Assembly: GCA_035236585.1 (NCBI GenBank)
Contig: CP141132.1
Span: forward strand, 19,567,945 to 19,631,944
Reading direction: 5' to 3'
DNA from: Warburgia ugandensis
Taxonomy: Eukaryota; Streptophyta; Magnoliopsida; Canellales; Canellaceae
DNA: 64,000 nucleotides
Both the position numbers and the translations under genes were made by a program. Shown here piece after piece: positions 63,397 through 64,000 of this stretch. Position 1 is the first letter of the stretch, and every line of letters starts with the position of its first letter. A model generated the notes under the pieces. That model worked only from the letters and a program-made list of their open reading frames with translations. It had not been told where the DNA came from and did not search any database.

Positions 63397-63780
63397 TGTT
63401 ATGAAGATTAAAAAAAAATGAAAAAAATGAAATACACATATTTGCACAAGATACTGATGATTTTTGCACCCTAAAAAACCTTAGGTTGCAAATACATATG
63501 TATGTCCCTGCAAAAGACACAATTGTAGAGCCCGCAACAACACCCCAAACCCATCCTCCACCCCCCCCCCCCCCCCCCCAACAAAATAGAAAACTGTTTG
63601 CCTTCGGGGGCTTCATCCCCAAGCCCCCCACAAGGCGCAATTCCTCCTTCACCTCCGGCAAGCTAATCATGCAGCTCGGTCCACATAGGGGCTCTACCCC
63701 GCGGACCCCTAGTTCATAGTGCAACACAATTCGATACGGGTATAACAAGATCCAGCCAATCAGGCTCCACACTTACAACA
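63397..63780 (-). mobile_element. Copia 5' LTR
   Basis: 384 bp. In element sense it begins TGTTGTAAGTGTGGAGCC and ends TTCATAACA. It carries a G-rich block with 'gggtagagccccta' and 'ggggcttggggatgaagccc', typical of Tork-type copia LTRs, and a G19 run (C19 on plus, 63561-63579). Its R/U5-like part is the source of the leader in the tandem units. Confidence 0.88.
63561..63579. repeat. Poly(C) run, 19 bp
   Basis: A C homopolymer on plus (G on the element strand) inside the copia 5' LTR. The length may be unreliable because such runs are prone to sequencing error. Confidence 0.9.
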
Positions 63781-64000
63781 TATTGGATGGGTATCTAAAA
63801 ATAATCTAATAATAACAATGCCGGGTGGTGTGTTTAGATATGTCTCAACATGTTTTCTTGCTAGTTTTGCTTCAAATAATGTTGCTAAATGGGAAGCATT
63901 ACGTGCTGGTCTAAAACTTAGGACAAAATATAAAGTATAACTTCCAATAGTGCAGGTGTGTTGAAATTCCAAGATCGTCATCACCGCAATGAAAAGCCAA

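Larger units (their letters stand above)
39544..63780 (-). mobile_element. Tork-like Ty1/copia element, 24 kb with nested insertions
   Basis: This is a minus-strand copia element. Its LTRs lie at 39544-39801 (3') and 63397-63780 (5'). Both run TGTTATGAAG...CAACA in plus orientation. Between them, read right to left, come the primer site, gag, zinc knuckle, protease, integrase, RT and RNase H, in copia order (integrase before RT). The pol segments add up to about 3.2 kb once two nested elements are removed (40976-45451 and 46077-55724). The gag end is expanded by tandem and inverted duplication to about 6 kb. The bases outside the LTRs (CTTTG left, TATTG right) are only a partial match. All coding parts carry stops or frameshifts. 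Confidence 0.88.

Noticed and set aside
63397-63780. Organellar or rRNA origin for the GC-rich block
   Set aside because: The block lies between LTR-type ends, next to a primer site and gag, and has the G-rich repeats common in Tork-like copia LTRs.

Overview
The window looks like plant nuclear DNA from a repeat-rich intergenic region, probably pericentromeric or in a large genome. It is AT-rich and has long CT, GT and TA microsatellites. I could find no intact cellular gene. Almost everything recognisable is transposable-element sequence: Ty3/gypsy Tekay/Del-type chromovirus (tRNA-iMet primed), Ty3/gypsy Athila/Tat-like (tRNA-Asp primed), Ty1/copia Tork-like, Helitron helicase and RPA remnants, a hAT-like MITE and an Au-like SINE fragment. 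The species cannot be named from this sequence.

Left part (1-12770): an unclassified flank, then a solo LTR with a perfect 5-bp target duplication (2571-4688) and two adjacent degenerate minisatellites (40-bp and about 32-bp periods). After more unclassified AT-rich DNA comes the 5' part of an old Athila/Tat-like element: a probable LTR ending at 10384, a decayed tRNA-Asp primer site at 10391, a long leader, and a gag pseudogene cut off at 12770.

Centre-left (12771-26314): a chromovirus whose internal region (17458-21619) is one reading frame from gag to chromodomain. It has nine in-frame stops, no frameshift, and an in-frame deletion of the reverse-transcriptase core. Its two flanking LTRs (about 4.7 kb each) are not homologous except for a terminal module of about 135 bp, which is inverted in one relative to the other. 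The Athila element does not resume on the far side and there is no matching target duplication, so I infer a chimera formed by recombination between two elements.

Centre (26315-39543): a decayed LTR end, unclassified DNA, a duplicated noncoding block, the C-terminal part of a Helitron PIF1-type helicase (about 30.05-30.80 kb), then an RPA1-like exon series (about 36.5-37.9 kb) with visible splice sites. A chromovirus solo LTR (32472-36384) lies between helicase and RPA remnants. A truncated SINE follows.

Right part (39544-63780): a single minus-strand Tork-like copia element stretched to 24 kb. A 4.5-kb solo LTR (TSD ATATA) sits inside its RT. A 9.65-kb Athila-like non-autonomous element (TSD ATCTT, LTRs of 2.5 kb, no pol) sits further into its RT region. 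Its 5' end has expanded into a tandem array of 0.83-kb units (R/U5-like leader + primer site + gag N-domain), about 2.6 kb of which is inverted, giving a long inverted repeat.

The most notable unexplained signal is a noncoding module of about 0.4 kb found in five places. Three are in chromovirus LTRs and two in Athila-like leaders, two lineages that otherwise share little. It carries a conserved GAGG/CCTC/GAGG arrangement that could form two mutually exclusive hairpins.
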